NCBI RefSeq assembly: GCF_003086295.3
Contig: NC_092047.1
Span: forward strand, 62,600,054 to 62,664,053
Reading direction: 5' to 3'
Origin: Arachis hypogaea
Taxonomy: Eukaryota > Streptophyta > Magnoliopsida > Fabales > Fabaceae
Length of the DNA: 64,000 bases
Shown: positions 9,969 to 20,827 of the stretch, in pieces
Layout of the letters: each line of letters opens with the position of its first letter
Numbering within the stretch: position 1 is the first letter of the stretch
The notes under the pieces: model-generated
The model's database searches: none
Told to the model about the DNA's origin: nothing
What the model saw: the letters and a program-made list of their open reading frames with translations, nothing else
Position numbers and translations under genes: made by a program

Positions 9969-11640
9969 TGATGAGCGGATAATTTATATGCTTTTTGGCA
10001 TTGTTTTTACATAGTTTTTAGTATGATTTGATTAGTTTTTAGTATATTTTTATTAGTTTTTAAATTAAAATCACATTTTTGGACTTTACTATGAGTTTGT
10101 GTATTTTTCTATGATTTCAGGTATTTTCTGGCTGAAATTGAGGGACTTGAACAAGAATCAGATTCAGAGGCTGAAGAAGGACTGCAGATGCTGTTGGATT
10201 CTGACCTCCCTGCACTCAAAATGAATTTTCTGGAGCTACAGAAACCCAAATGGCGCGATCTTAATTGTGTTGGAAAGTAGACATCCAGGGCTTTCCACCA
10301 ATATATAATAGTCCATACTTTGCCTGGGTTTAAATGATGCAAACTGGCGTTCAACGCCAGCTTTCTGCCCTATTCTGGAGTTAAACGCCAGAAACAGGTT
10401 GCAAAGCAGAGTTAAACGCCAGAAACAGGTTACAAACTGGCGTTTAACTCCAAGGAAGACCTCTACACATGAAAGCTTCAATGCTCAGTCCAAGCACACA
10501 CCAAGTGGGCCCGGAAGTGGATTTCTGCATCATTTACTTATTTCTGTAACCCTAGTAACTAGTTTAGTATAAATAGAACTTTTTACTATTGTGTTAGGAA
10601 TCTCTGGAACACATTATGTAACTTTTACGTTCTGAGACCTCCATGGGAGGCTGGCCACTCGGCCATGTCTACCCTATCATCACTTATGTATTTTCAACGG
10701 TAGAGTTTCTACACACCATAGATTAAGGTGTGGAGCTCTACTGTTCCTCATGAATTAATGCAAAGTACTATTGTCTCTCTATTCAATTCAAGCCTATTTC
10801 TTCTCTAAGATATTCATTCGCACACAAGAACATGATGAATATGATGATTATGTGACGCTCATCACCATTCTCACTTATGAACGCGTGCCTGACAAACACT
10901 TCCGTTCTACATGAAAGCAAGCTTGAATGCATATCTCTTAGCCTCCTGATCTACGATCAGAGTCTTCGTGGTATAGGCTAGAATTATTGTCAGCCATTCT
11001 TGAGGTTCGGAAAGTCTAAACCTTGTCTGTGGTATTCCGAGTAGGATCTGGGAAGGGATGGCTGTGACGAGCTTCGAACTCGCGAGTGCTAGGCGTAGTG
11101 ACAGACCCAAAAGGATCACTGGATCCTATTCCAACATGATCGAGAACCAACAGATGATTAGCCGTGCGGTGACAGCGTATTTGGACCATTTTCACTGAGT
11201 GGACGGGATGTAGCCATTGACAACGATGATGCCCAACATACAGCTTGCCATGGAAAGGAATATAAATGATCAGATGAAAGCAGTAGGAAAGCAGAGGTTC
11301 AGAAGGAACAAAAGCATCTCCATACGCTTATCTGAAATTCTCACCAATGAATTACATAAGTATCTCTATCCCATTTTATATTTTAATTATATTTTAATTA
11401 TCAATTCACCATAACCATTTGAATCCGCCTGACTAAGATTTACATGGTGACCATAGCTTGCTTCAAGCCGACAATCTCCGTGGGATCGACCCTTACTCAC
11501 GTAAGGTTTATTACTTGGACGACCTAGTGCACTTGGTGGTTAGTTGTGCGAAGTTGTGACAAAGAATTAAGATTATGAACGTGCATATAAAGTTTTTAAC
11601 GCCGTTACCAAGGAATGAACGATCACGATTTCGTGCACCA
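9969..11640 (+). repeat. 3' LTR of A1
   Basis: A 1672-bp LTR. Palindromes lie at 10344-10460, with one unit more than the 5' LTR. The TATA box is at 10568-10575 and the hairpin TGGCC-ACTC-GGCCA at 10652-10665, downstream of the predicted transcription start. The minus-strand frames over 10109-10481 and 10907-11119 are LTR shadows. Confidence 0.9.
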
Positions 11641-12528
11641 AATGACCTTACGTTGATGATCTGTTTCCAAGATAGCATATTGGTGGGGGCCGATGAAGCT
11701 CATTGAGAAAATTGTTACCTACTCAAATTGCCCTTGGAATGGAATTGTTCTCTTGGTCTCTTGCATGAATTCTTCCACTTCTTGGGTGTTTACCTCTTCC
11801 TCACCAACCTCCTCTAAGTTTTTCCCATTATCATCCAATCCATACTTAGAAGGTTGTGTGAAGTCTACTTCCATATCTCTCTCAAACTCAAAAGGGGAAG
11901 GTTCATCAAGATCATTGAGGGGATTGACCATGATGGACAAAAAATCATTGATGATGGAATCTACATCTTGATCAATTTCCGTCAATTTTCCATCTATCTT
12001 TTTCGGTTCAATTGTTTTACCTTCCTCCTCTTGTGACTCAAGCCTTAACTCCACTTCTTCTATTTTAGGTTCTATGTTCTCCTGCTCACTACACTCTTTA
12101 GTTGATCCTACACATTCCTCAAAGGGGATGTCTTGATTGCTTGAGCGTAGTAGGGCTAAGCGGTTCATCGCTTCGGCTATGGTAGCCATGAATTCCCCTT
12201 ATTTCTTCTGAAATTCTCTTTGCTCTTAGAGAAAAGCTTGAAGGTCTTGTTGTTCTTGGGGCAAGGATTGGAGAACTTCACATTTAGGTGAAAAATAAGG
12301 TTCAATGATTAGGAGAAAGGTTGTATAGTTGGAAGGTGTGTTATGTGGGTGAGGGTATTGAGGTGGTGTGTAAGGAGGTGATGGTTCATATGGTTGGTGG
12401 CAAGGTATATAAACATTCAGATTACATGGAGGTGGATGGTACGGTGCTTGAAGGTTTGGTGGTTGAGGGTTGTGTAGGTGGTACTGTTCATATATTTGGA
12501 TTTTGTATGAACATTAGGGAGGGTTTGT
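11641..12528 (-). pseudogene. ORF1 of element D, N-terminal and middle part
   Basis: Antisense of A1's right flank, this continues ORF1 of D. The longest open stretch (12189 down to 11719, 156 codons) is acidic and matches the middle of ORF1 in element C, including an EVDF-S/T-QP motif. It stops at a TGG-to-TAG change where C reads FKWV, and the homology then runs on to the A1 junction. This fixes the A1 insertion inside the ORF1 of D. Upstream (12190-12528) is proline- and tyrosine-rich and matches C near 32800-32990, but it is frameshifted. The 5' end of the element is missing: it stops abruptly at LTR S. Function unknown. Confidence 0.7.
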
Positions 12529-14086
12529 TGATAAACCCCAATTTTGTGGTTTATCTTGTGCTTATTTTAGGGGATTTTATCACCTTTTCCCACATTTATT
12601 CAATGGAATAGCATGGTTTTATAATTCTCCCGTAATTTGTGCTTAACTGTAAAAACATGCTTTTTAGGACCTTAACTTGGTGATTTTAATTCACTTTAAT
12701 TCCATTCGATGCCTTAATGTGTTTGTTAAGTGATTTCAGGATTATAAGGCAAGTATTGGATGGAAGAAATGAAGAGAAAAGCATGCAAGTAGAGAATTCA
12801 TGAAGAAATGAGCAAGATGGAGAATTGAGGGCCACGCGCACGCGTCAATCATGCGTACGCGTGCATTTGAGATTTACAAGCGACACGCACGCATCCTGCA
12901 CGCTTACGCATGGATCGGAGTTTTTGCCATTGATGCGCACGCGTCAAGCACGTGCACGCGTGACGCTTTGCACGTGACCCACTTAAAGTGAAATCACTGG
13001 GGGCGATTTCTGAGCTGCCCAGGCCCAAATCCAACTCGTTTCTGAGGGTATTTCATGCAGAATTCAAGCTTGAGTAAAGAGGGGCACTTAGTTAGTCATG
13101 ATAAGCCTTTAGTTAGTTTTCTAGAGAGAGAAGCTCCCTCTTCTCTCTAGAATTAGGTTAGGATTAGGTTAATTTCTCTTAGATCTAGGTTTGATTACTT
13201 GATTTCATCTTGTTTCCTCTACAATTCCTTGTTCTAATACTTCAATTCTCCTGGGTTCTTTTGCTAATTTTACCTTTATGCTTCTTTCATATTTATGAAT
13301 GCTCATGTTGGATTTGGTTTACATTTAATGAAATTTGATGTTTGATGTTCTTTTATTATTAATTTGAGCTGTGAATTTTACTTTTCTTGCAATTGGTAGT
13401 TGGTAGATTTATAATTCTTGCACTTTTGCTATGCTTTCCTTTTATGCCTTCCAAGTGTTTGACAAAATACTTGGTTGGATGTTAGAGTAGATTTTGAGCA
13501 TTCTTGGCTTGGAAAGAGTAATTAGGTAATCTTGAGTCATGAATACCCAATTCATGTTGGTGATCTAGATTTGTTAGTTAATATGAGTTCCATTGACTCT
13601 AATCTCTTGCTAATCCCATTAGTAAGTTGATTGAGATTTTTAGATTGAGATTAACTAGTCTTGTTTGACTTTCTCTTATGGAAGATAACTTACAACTTCT
13701 TCCAACTTTGGAGATGACAAAATAGGATAAATTCTTGTTAATCATTGTTATTAGTGACTAAGGTAGAAAGCCTATATTCTCAATCCTTGCCATGAATGTC
13801 TCTCTTTACTAGTTGCTTTTTTTTTAATTGCTCTCTTTACTTTTCTTGTCATTTATATTCCTTGCCCTTTTTATCAATCAAACCCCTTGTTCTTCATAGC
13901 CAATAATTGACCACTTCATTGCAATTCCTTGTGAGACGACCCGAGGTTTAAATACTTTGGTTAATTTTTATTGGGGTTTGTACTTGTGACAAAACCAAAT
14001 TTTTTATTGGGAGGATTGTTTGTTGGTTTAGGACTATACTTGCAACGAAGAAATTCTTTTCTATAAGAAGAAAATCTAGACCGACA
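12529..14086 (+). repeat. Isolated sense LTR (S) beginning TGATAAACCCC
   Basis: The start TGATAAACCCCAATTTTGTG and the end region (ACTATACTTGCAACGA ... TCTAGACCGACA) match the start and end patterns of the element C LTRs, so this is a diverged relative. No primer site follows and no target duplication is visible (TTTGT before, TAATG after). It is therefore a solo or truncated LTR. The exact right end is uncertain by a few bases. It contains a palindrome cluster at 12832-12965. I see no clear TATA box. Confidence 0.7.
12832..12965. repeat. ACGCGT-type palindrome cluster in LTR S
   Basis: Words such as CACGCGCACGCGTCA, ATGCGTACGCGTG and ATGCGCACGCGTCA recur about five times in about 130 bp. 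The LTR R cluster (15116-15238) uses the same word family. Confidence 0.75.
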
Positions 14087-14089
14087 TAA

Positions 14090-15541
14090 TGATGCGTGCG
14101 GAAATTAGCCAATTAAGAATTTATAATAAGAACAGCGTTGCAAGTACAGTTCTTAATCGACAGAAAATTCACTTATCAATTTAGAAGGGTTGTCACAAAT
14201 TTAGAATAAAAATACTGGGAGTAGGAATCCCAGGTCATCTCCCAACGAGTTGACAAAATGGTGCTATTTTATCAGTCAGGAATTTTCCGAGAAATTTTGA
14301 GAGTTGGAGAACAGAAAAATAAAGGATTGTGAATTAAAGCAATGTAAATTAAAAGAGATTTATGTATTCAGAATAAAAAGCCTTGATCGGGGGAATGATT
14401 AATTGGAAGTTCTATCCTTGTTAGATTTTCTCAAGTGTAGTATCAAGAGGTTGTCATTTTCACTTAGTTAACCCTTACTAAATAAAGGAAAGTCAAGTGA
14501 TTGAGCCAACTTTTATTCGCAAGTCCTAATCCTCTCTCTTGGGAAGGATTAGCGTTAGTAAATAGAGAATTAGCCAACAACTTCTAATTTAACTAATCAC
14601 TTGAGTATTCCAACTCAAGGGTCTCCTTTTAATCAACCCCCAAGTCAAGTTGGAAGTCTACTCCATTGACATGAATATAACGTTCACAGAAATATAAGAA
14701 GAAGACATGATAATTTAAATAAAATAGGAACTGAAAATTAATTAAAGGTAAAAATAATTCTCTGCATTAATAAATCCCAAAATGCAACGTACGTATCTGA
14801 ACAGGGTTAATAAGTAATCAAAAGAGTAAAGGAATAAGAAAACAAACTAGAATAATGGAAACTTCAACGGAGGTAGTATCTCTTCTCAATATCCAAAGCA
14901 AAAGCATCAAAAGCATAAAAACTATGAATGTGTAGAAAACCTAGAGGAAGAGTGATTTCTCTCTAAGATTCTAATCTAAAATCTAAAACTATCCGAATGA
15001 GAATGTGTGTTGAGTCTCTGCTTGTCCCCTGACTCTAGTCTGTGTTTCTGGGCCGAAAACTGGGTCCAAACTCGGCCCAAAATTGCCCCCAACATTTTCT
15101 GCGATTTCTGCAGGTAGCGCATGTCACGCGTGCGCGTCATTTGGCAATTTTTCTTGTCATGCGTATGCGTCAGGCACGCGCACGTGTCACCGTGCAAACT
15201 CCAATTCACGCGCACGCATGAGCCATGCGTACGCGTCACTCCTCGCTGGTTATCTCCTTTATTTCTTGTGCTCCTTCCATTTATGTAAGCTTTCTCTCCA
15301 TCCTCTAAGCCATTCCTGCCCTATAAAGCCTGAAAATACTTAACGCACAGATCATGGCATCGAATGGTATAAAGAGGGATTAAAAATATACAATTTAAAG
15401 GCTTAGGAAGCAAGTTTTCAATTATAGAACAAAACTAGGAAGGAATTGTAATATCATGCAAATTGTATGAATAAGTGTGCAAAGACTTGATAAAAGCCAC
15501 TCAAATCAGCACAAGATAAACCATAAAATAGTGGTTTATCA
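14090..15541 (-). repeat. Antisense 3' LTR of element R
   Basis: Read antisense it starts TGATAAACCACTATTTTATG at 15541 and ends with CGCACGCATCA at 14090. Immediately before its start (15542-15556 on this strand) is the G-rich tract of a 3' LTR, so the element interior lies to the right. It is related to LTR S, and the two LTRs meet 3' end to 3' end with only three bases between. Palindromes lie at 15116-15238. The small frames in both directions here are not genes. Confidence 0.75.
15116..15238. repeat. ACGCGT-type palindrome cluster in LTR R
   Basis: TCACGCGTGCGCGTCA, ATGCGTATGCGTCA, CACGCGCACGTGTCA and ATGCGTACGCGTCA recur in about 120 bp. This is the same word class as in LTR S. Confidence 0.75.
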
Positions 15542-15580
15542 ATCTCCCCACACTTAAACATTATCATGTCCTCATGCTAA
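15542..15580 (-). other. 3' tract and AGGA-loop hairpin of element R
   Basis: Read antisense, a hairpin with core CATG-AGGA-CATG (15565-15576; flanking pairs extend it to 7 of 8) is followed by GTTTAAGTGTGGGGAGATT and then the LTR. This is the same order as in element C at 24080-24117. Confidence 0.75.
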
Positions 15581-16960
15581 GCTCAAAGAGATAGAAAGAA
15601 TGAATGGGGGAAAGTAAGACTTATGAGATGCAACCTATGAATGCAACTACATGCTATAATGATTCTGTCTACTTGGTTAAAAGCAAATAAGTTCTCCAAG
15701 ACAACCATAAATCAGATTCCTTTAATTTAAATCACACAATAAGAGACAAGTAAGCTTGTAAGAAGATAGCTCATGAAAGCAGGGAACATAGAATCAAGCA
15801 TTGAACCCTTACTGGTAGTGTATATCACTCCAATCTCTCAAGTGTCTAGGGTTAATCACTCTACTCTTCTCTAGTCATGCTTTCTAAACTTTGTTCTTCA
15901 TCTAACCAATCAACAAAAATTTAGTATACCAATGCAAACATCATGAGATCTTTTCAAGGTTGTAATGGGGCTAAGGTAAGGGTGAGGATATATGTATGGC
16001 CAAGTGAGCTATAATATGAATCTTTGACTAACCTAAGCTCTTACCTAACACACACACACACTCTATGTAACTCTAAAATCATGCCTAGCTGCCCATAATT
16101 CCCACTTTTGTATCACATACTCATGTACCAAATATTTCTTTAATTTTATCACATATGCATTGATCTTTTATTAAACTTAACATTGGGATAATTTTGTCCC
16201 CTATTTATTTATTTTTTTATATTTTTTGAATAGTTTTTCTTTAATCATAAAAGCAAACATAACATATCAATGCACATGAGTTCTTAATTTTTTTTGTCTC
16301 ACATGAGTATGCACCCAAATTCCCAATATTTTGTCAATAGAACACTGTACACTTTCATCAACCCAAGTTCCCACGGTTCCCCACACTTAATTGATACACA
16401 ATCTCTATCTTAAGCTAACCAAAGATTCAAATCAGGTAATTAATTATTTTTTCGCTTAAGGCGAGTGATGTGGTAAAATATAAAACAAATGGGGATTAAA
16501 AGGCTCAAGGTAGCAAACAAAGGTGATTGAAAGGGTAGGCTGTTTGGGATAAGTGAGCTAATAACAAATGATGGCCTCAATCATATGCAAGCATGTAAAT
16601 ACACTAAACAGTAGACATATAGAACGGAACAAAATATAGATTACAATCATAGAGAAGAGAACACACAAGAATAAAATATTATGGTTAAATAATGTAACCA
16701 TATTCTTAAGCTTAAATCTCACAGGTTGTGTGTTCTTAGCTATAATTCATGTTCTAATTTACAGTCTTCAAACAAGTTTAACACAAATTTTTCAATTTAA
16801 ATTAGTGAAATTCTATGAAAAGGGTCTTGAAAAGAAACTCATTACTTTGACCAAGCAAAACATACATGCAAACAATTATTATCATGCAATCTATCCTATC
16901 TAACAAAAGAAAAAGTCAAATGTTGGTGTTAAGAGAGAAAAGTTACCTCCGGAAGTCAAG
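15581..16960 (-). other. 3' non-coding region of element R
   Basis: About 1.4 kb without a gene. Scattered similarity in order to the 3' region of C (22270-24080) identifies it as the untranslated part downstream of ORF2. It is AT-rich, and I see no RNA gene. Confidence 0.6.
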
Positions 16961-16961
16961 G

Positions 16962-17005
16962 ACTGACCTCTCCACACTTAAGGCTTGGCACGGTCCTCCG
17001 TGCCA
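16962..17005 (-). other. AGGA-loop hairpin overlapping the ORF2 stop of element R
   Basis: Antisense TGGCACGG-AGGA-CCGTGCCA (17005-16986) is a perfect 8-bp hairpin that covers the last codons of ORF2. It is followed by AGCCTTAAGTGTGGAGAGGTC, with the stop codon TAA at 16980-16978 inside this tract. Element C has the corresponding hairpin right after its ORF2 stop with a quite different stem. Confidence 0.75.
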
Positions 17006-18425
17006 TCAGTAAGGAGCAAGGGAGGGTTGGAAGCGTCACCTCCAGTGTCTGGTTCACCTTGGCTGCCTGTGCTACTGGATGAAGGGGAGTTTGGGGTGTC
17101 CTTCTGTTCTGGAGGTGGGTGAATACCAGCTATGAGTTCCTTTAGATAGTTGTATCTGCACTTGTTATGGTGCTCTATTTGCTCCATTCGCCGGTCTTGC
17201 CGGTTGAATCTCTCAAGGATCTGTAGGAACATCTAATGGATGGATGGATGGTGCTTGTGGTGTGGATGGTGGTGGAGTGGAAGAGGGAGGAGTATCCAAG
17301 GATGGACCTGCAGAGGGAACTGGCGGCCTGATGTACTTCCCATTCGAGACATACAGGTCGGCCCTAGGGATCATGACCTTCGTGTCACCTGCCCGAGAGG
17401 ACACACCTGCTGCAGAGACTAAATCTGAAACCAAGGCGGGGAAAGGTAGGTTGTCCGCGATCTGTACATGTCCCATGGCTTGCCGGATGTGTCGGGGCAG
17501 GTTGAGGGGTTACTCTGTCAGGATGCACCAGATGAGAACAGCCATGTCTGCTGTGAAGGTCGACTCATGAGTGCTCGGAAAGACATAGTGGGACATAATC
17601 TGTGCCCACACACGAGCCTCCAGGGTGAGTGACTGGGCTGAGATACTCCTGGGTTTTGAACGATGCTGCCCGTAGATCCACTTGCTGCCAGGTTGGGATA
17701 TAACTCCAAGTACGCTATCCCAGTCGAACTGATACATCTGGCACTTACGAGATGTTTCTTGATATGTATCCCATCCCTCAGGACTAGGTGGAAGGTCCAA
17801 TGCTCTCTGTATGGCACTCTCGGAGACAGGGACCTGCTATTGACAGACGAAAATAGTCTGTAGAGTAGGCGAGTAGAAGTTTGAGTAGAATTCAACTACC
17901 CAGGATAAGTTGGTCTCTCGCGGCTGCTTCCTTAAAAATCCCCATTGTCTCCTCTCTATTCGGGGATCCACAAAATCAACAAAGTGTGTTGGGACAATGA
18001 GTAGATGCTCATTGTTGTAGTTCCTCTCAGCTAGGATGGGGAACATCTGTTCGTAATAACGGTTAGCAAACCGTGTGGAGTCCCGGGCGGGAAAGGCTTT
18101 CTCGGATTCATCAACTTTAATAATCCTTTTCACCCGCTTTGTTGGTGGCTTGACACTGGTAGATGGAAGTGCTTTAGCCAGTGTTCTCTTGGTTCCTCTC
18201 CTTGTTGGTATCTTGTCAGTGGCCTTCTCTTTTCCTTTCTTGGTACCTGTTCCGAGGGTTACCTGAAACTGTAGGTCGATCTCGGACGAGATCTTCTGTA
18301 CTGGTCGGAGATGACGTGTTCGGCTGGTGGGTGGCGGCCGGAGCTGTCGTGTCCGACTTGTTGGACTGGCTATGCTGCTGATCCTTGGTCACCGGAGGGT
18401 GGGGGGTACCTGCAAGAGACTCCGA
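16978..18425 (-). pseudogene. ORF2 of element R: PF20167-like 'putative plant transposon protein' (frameshifted)
   Basis: Antisense segments match ORF2 of element C in order. They are RFANRYYEQMFPIL with RRQWGF and VVEFYSNFY (around 18090-17850), FDWDSVLGV then ARVWAQIMSHYVFPSTHE and LIWCILTE (17730-17510), LPFPALVSDL (17450), and a tail of the RMEQIEHHNKCRYNYLK type (17180). The segments lie in different frames, so it is dead. The C-terminal part (PNSPSSSSTGSQGEPDTGG) is low-complexity, as in C. A putative antisense splice acceptor (CTTGCAG) lies at about 18415, and an antisense TATA box upstream at 18502. The function of the family is unknown; it occupies the position an envelope gene has in some plant retroelements but shows no membrane features. 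Confidence 0.75.
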
Positions 18426-19949
18426 TGCTTAAGTTAGCATGGGTATTAAACAGGTTTTTTTGTAGAATCAGAGTATGAGTTATACCTGGGTGCTCCAGTG
18501 TATTTATAATAGTGTGGAGTGACCTTTTTAGATAAGATAAGTTAGTTATCTTATCTTATCTTATCTTTGGGTGAGGTCAGCTTATCTTCAAGGGAACTGC
18601 CTTTATCTCTATAGGCTTGGACTGCCTTTGGATTTGGGTCGTATTCCTCTATTTAGACCCTTCACTGGGCTTTCCTGTCGGTTTGGCCGAGCTCTTTAAA
18701 AAGAGGTCGGATAGTCTGACCCGAGGGGGTCGGTCGCTTTGTCGCTAATCATCCCGGGTCGGACAGCCCGACCCAGGGTATGAACAGTGCCCTTGCTCGA
18801 GCTCGATCTTTCTTTGGGAGGTCGAGTCTTATATTAAGGACTTCGATCCTACTCTGATGAAGCCGAACTCGGGCACCTGTCAACTTCTTCTTTGTAGAGT
18901 CTTCGTTTTTGAATGCGAAACGTTTTCTTCTAAAAGCGCGCGCTTTTGTATTAGCGCTCTATTCTTGGGAACGGGCGAGGGTTTTTAATACCCTTATTAA
19001 TTAGTTTTTAATGCCCCGTTTCCCTTGGTTTTCTAATTTGAATCTTTACACACAGAAAAACGGTTTCTCTTCTCTTGTTACCATAACTTCCCTTTTCTTT
19101 TTCATTTTCTGTTTTTCGCCTGGAGTTTGCAGTTTCGCATTTTTTCCTGCGATATTGCCTGGTGATTTTGCTTGTGCAAGGGCGATTCCGGATTTCGTCT
19201 TCTATCCTCAACTTCTCTGAAGCTTTCCGCTTTTTCCAGGTTGGTTCTATTTACAGTTTCTTCACTTTTTCGTTGCTTTGTCTTTGGTTTTTTGGTGAAG
19301 CTTTGATATTTGGATGCATGTCGAAAAGCTTGATCTAGTGTTTGCTCGTTGCTGTAATGTGTTTTTTCGACTTTCTTTTTCGTTTTTACGCATACTCCTG
19401 GTATTTCTGTTGAGGCTTCCTAGGGTTTTGCATGTTCTACTGTCGCTTCTGGCTGTTTTTTCTGAAAAAACTGTATCTTGCTCACTTTAAAGATTGCCCC
19501 TTGATTTTTGCCCTGTTGATAGCTTTCATTGTTGCTGCACCTTTGTAGGAGATAACGATACTTGTTTTGATTTTCTTTTTTTGTTTGGAGTGCGTCTTCG
19601 ATGACTACTTCTTTGATACATTTTGAACTGGGACGGTGAGTCTGGGAGGTAGCTCATTTAGATGGCTGTGTTTGATTTGTGGCTTGTGGCCTTCAAGGTG
19701 TCGTTTTAATTTCAGAACAGAGAGGGTTTATTTTTTCTTGTATCGAGTCGTAGGCTTGTGGGTTTGCCTGAATCCTTGTCCTGTTAACTGCCTCCAAAGG
19801 ATGCCCCTGGATCTTTTTGGTATGGGTCCTGGGGTTTCCTTTTGTTGCTTGTACTGTACTGGATTATGTTGGCCGAGTTATTCTGATTTCGTCCGAGATC
19901 TTTTTTAGTAATCCAATCTTCTTTTCTTGTTTGTAGGACTAGTTTGGCC
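18426..19949. promoter_or_regulatory. Promoter and leader region between R and gene fragment H
   Basis: About 1.5 kb without a convincing gene. On the minus strand TATAAATA (18509-18502), a possible donor CAG/GTATAA near 18490 and the acceptor near 18415 suggest an antisense leader feeding the R ORF2. Around 18660-18880 are GC-rich words of the GGTCGGACAGCCCGACC type. From about 19000 the sequence is T-rich in sense. A possible leader intron ends at TTCTTGTTTGTAG/GAC (19935), 15 bases before the H start. A short GATAA/TTATC repeat lies at 18535-18567. Confidence 0.45.
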
Positions 19950-20310
19950 ATGTCTTCTCGCAAAAATATTGTAGAGATGTCTTCTAAAGTTCCTGAGGGG
20001 ATGTCTGATTGGCTGGACTCCCTTATCTTAATGTGTGTCTCTGTGGTGGATGCTGAGTTTTGTGTAGAGCTGAGAAAACATCATAGGATTTGTGGTAGCG
20101 GTGCCCAGGAGAGGGATTATAAGCTTGTAGCGCCCGATTCTGACGAGAGGGTTTGTTTTCCAACCTCGGTCGCGGGGGGGCGTCCCTTCTTCTATGCCTA
20201 TGAGTATTTCTTCAGCCAGTTGGACATTACTTTTCCCTTTACTGCTTTCGAGACCGACTTGTTGTGGTCGTGTAACGTTGCCCCATCTCAGCTTCATCCG
20301 AATTCCCTAA
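19950..20310 (+). pseudogene. H: PF04195-like plant transposon protein, N-terminal fragment
   Basis: I start at the ATG of MSSRKNIVEM; an upstream in-frame TTG is not a plausible plant start. About 118 residues follow, with FPTSVAGGRPFFYAYEYFF, then PFTAFETDLLWSCNVAPSQL and HPNS. This pattern resembles the N-terminal domain of PF04195 ('putative gypsy type transposon') as I remember it. At about 20305 homology stops and the interior of element C' begins, so the frame ends in foreign codons. The C-terminal part of such a protein reappears at 62521, 42 kb away. The middle, probably a few hundred codons, is missing from both sides, so the locus has also suffered a deletion. Biochemical role unknown. 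Confidence 0.65.
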
Positions 20311-20827
20311 ACCAATTCATGAATGCTTAGGCACGCATTCTTATTTTCTTTGATCTCCTGGTTCTAAATTGCAATTTTCATGTTTGATTCTATTTTTTGT
20401 TATTTCTATATCTATCTGAATCATCATCCACTTGTTTTCCTTGTTTGGTTTTGAGTTACTTATCGCTTCTAATTGTGAATGCTTGTTACTTAAAACCCAT
20501 TTTTCACTAACTCGCTAATTCTAATTTTCTGACACTCTTTTTCAATTCTAACCAAACTCACCTTTTAAAATCTCTTTTCTGGTTTTTCACTTTCTTTTAA
20601 CTTTCTAACCATGGCATAATGATAATTTTTCTATTTAACATGCCTTCTATTACATTTTGGATTGTGAATTCTTCCTTTCAAATTTTTCACTCCTATACAA
20701 TCCTTAATGCACATTCACTTAACTTATTTACCTCATTCTAATTCTCCTTTGCCACTTTGTGTTTCTTTTGACTATTTGCCTATTTGTTTTGCTATTTTTA
20801 TTATATCCTGGTTTTCTGTTTTTCAGG

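Larger units (their letters stand above)
1270..11640 (+). mobile_element. Element A1: full-length Gag-protease LTR retrotransposon without reverse transcriptase/integrase
   Basis: Both LTRs (1270-2906 and 9969-11640) begin TGATGAGCGG and end GCACCA. A primer site complementary to the tRNA-Asp 3' end follows the left LTR, and a 3' tract precedes the right LTR. The flanking 5-mers are AAGGA (1265-1269) and AATGA (11641-11645), a target duplication with one mutation. Inside are a broken Gag-protease frame, a palindrome cluster, a TATA box and a PF20167-like ORF2. I find no reverse transcriptase, RNase H or integrase, so the copy depended on enzymes supplied by others. It is inserted in ORF1 of antisense element D. 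From memory it resembles the peanut FIDEL/Feral group (Athila/Tat-like Ty3-gypsy); the family name needs a database check. Confidence 0.9.

Noticed and set aside
12529..14086. LTR S as the 5' LTR of an element running right
   Set aside because: No primer binding site follows and the next sequence is an antisense LTR.
19944..19949. TTG start extending H by two residues
   Set aside because: Plant genes rarely start at TTG; the ATG at 19950 follows directly.
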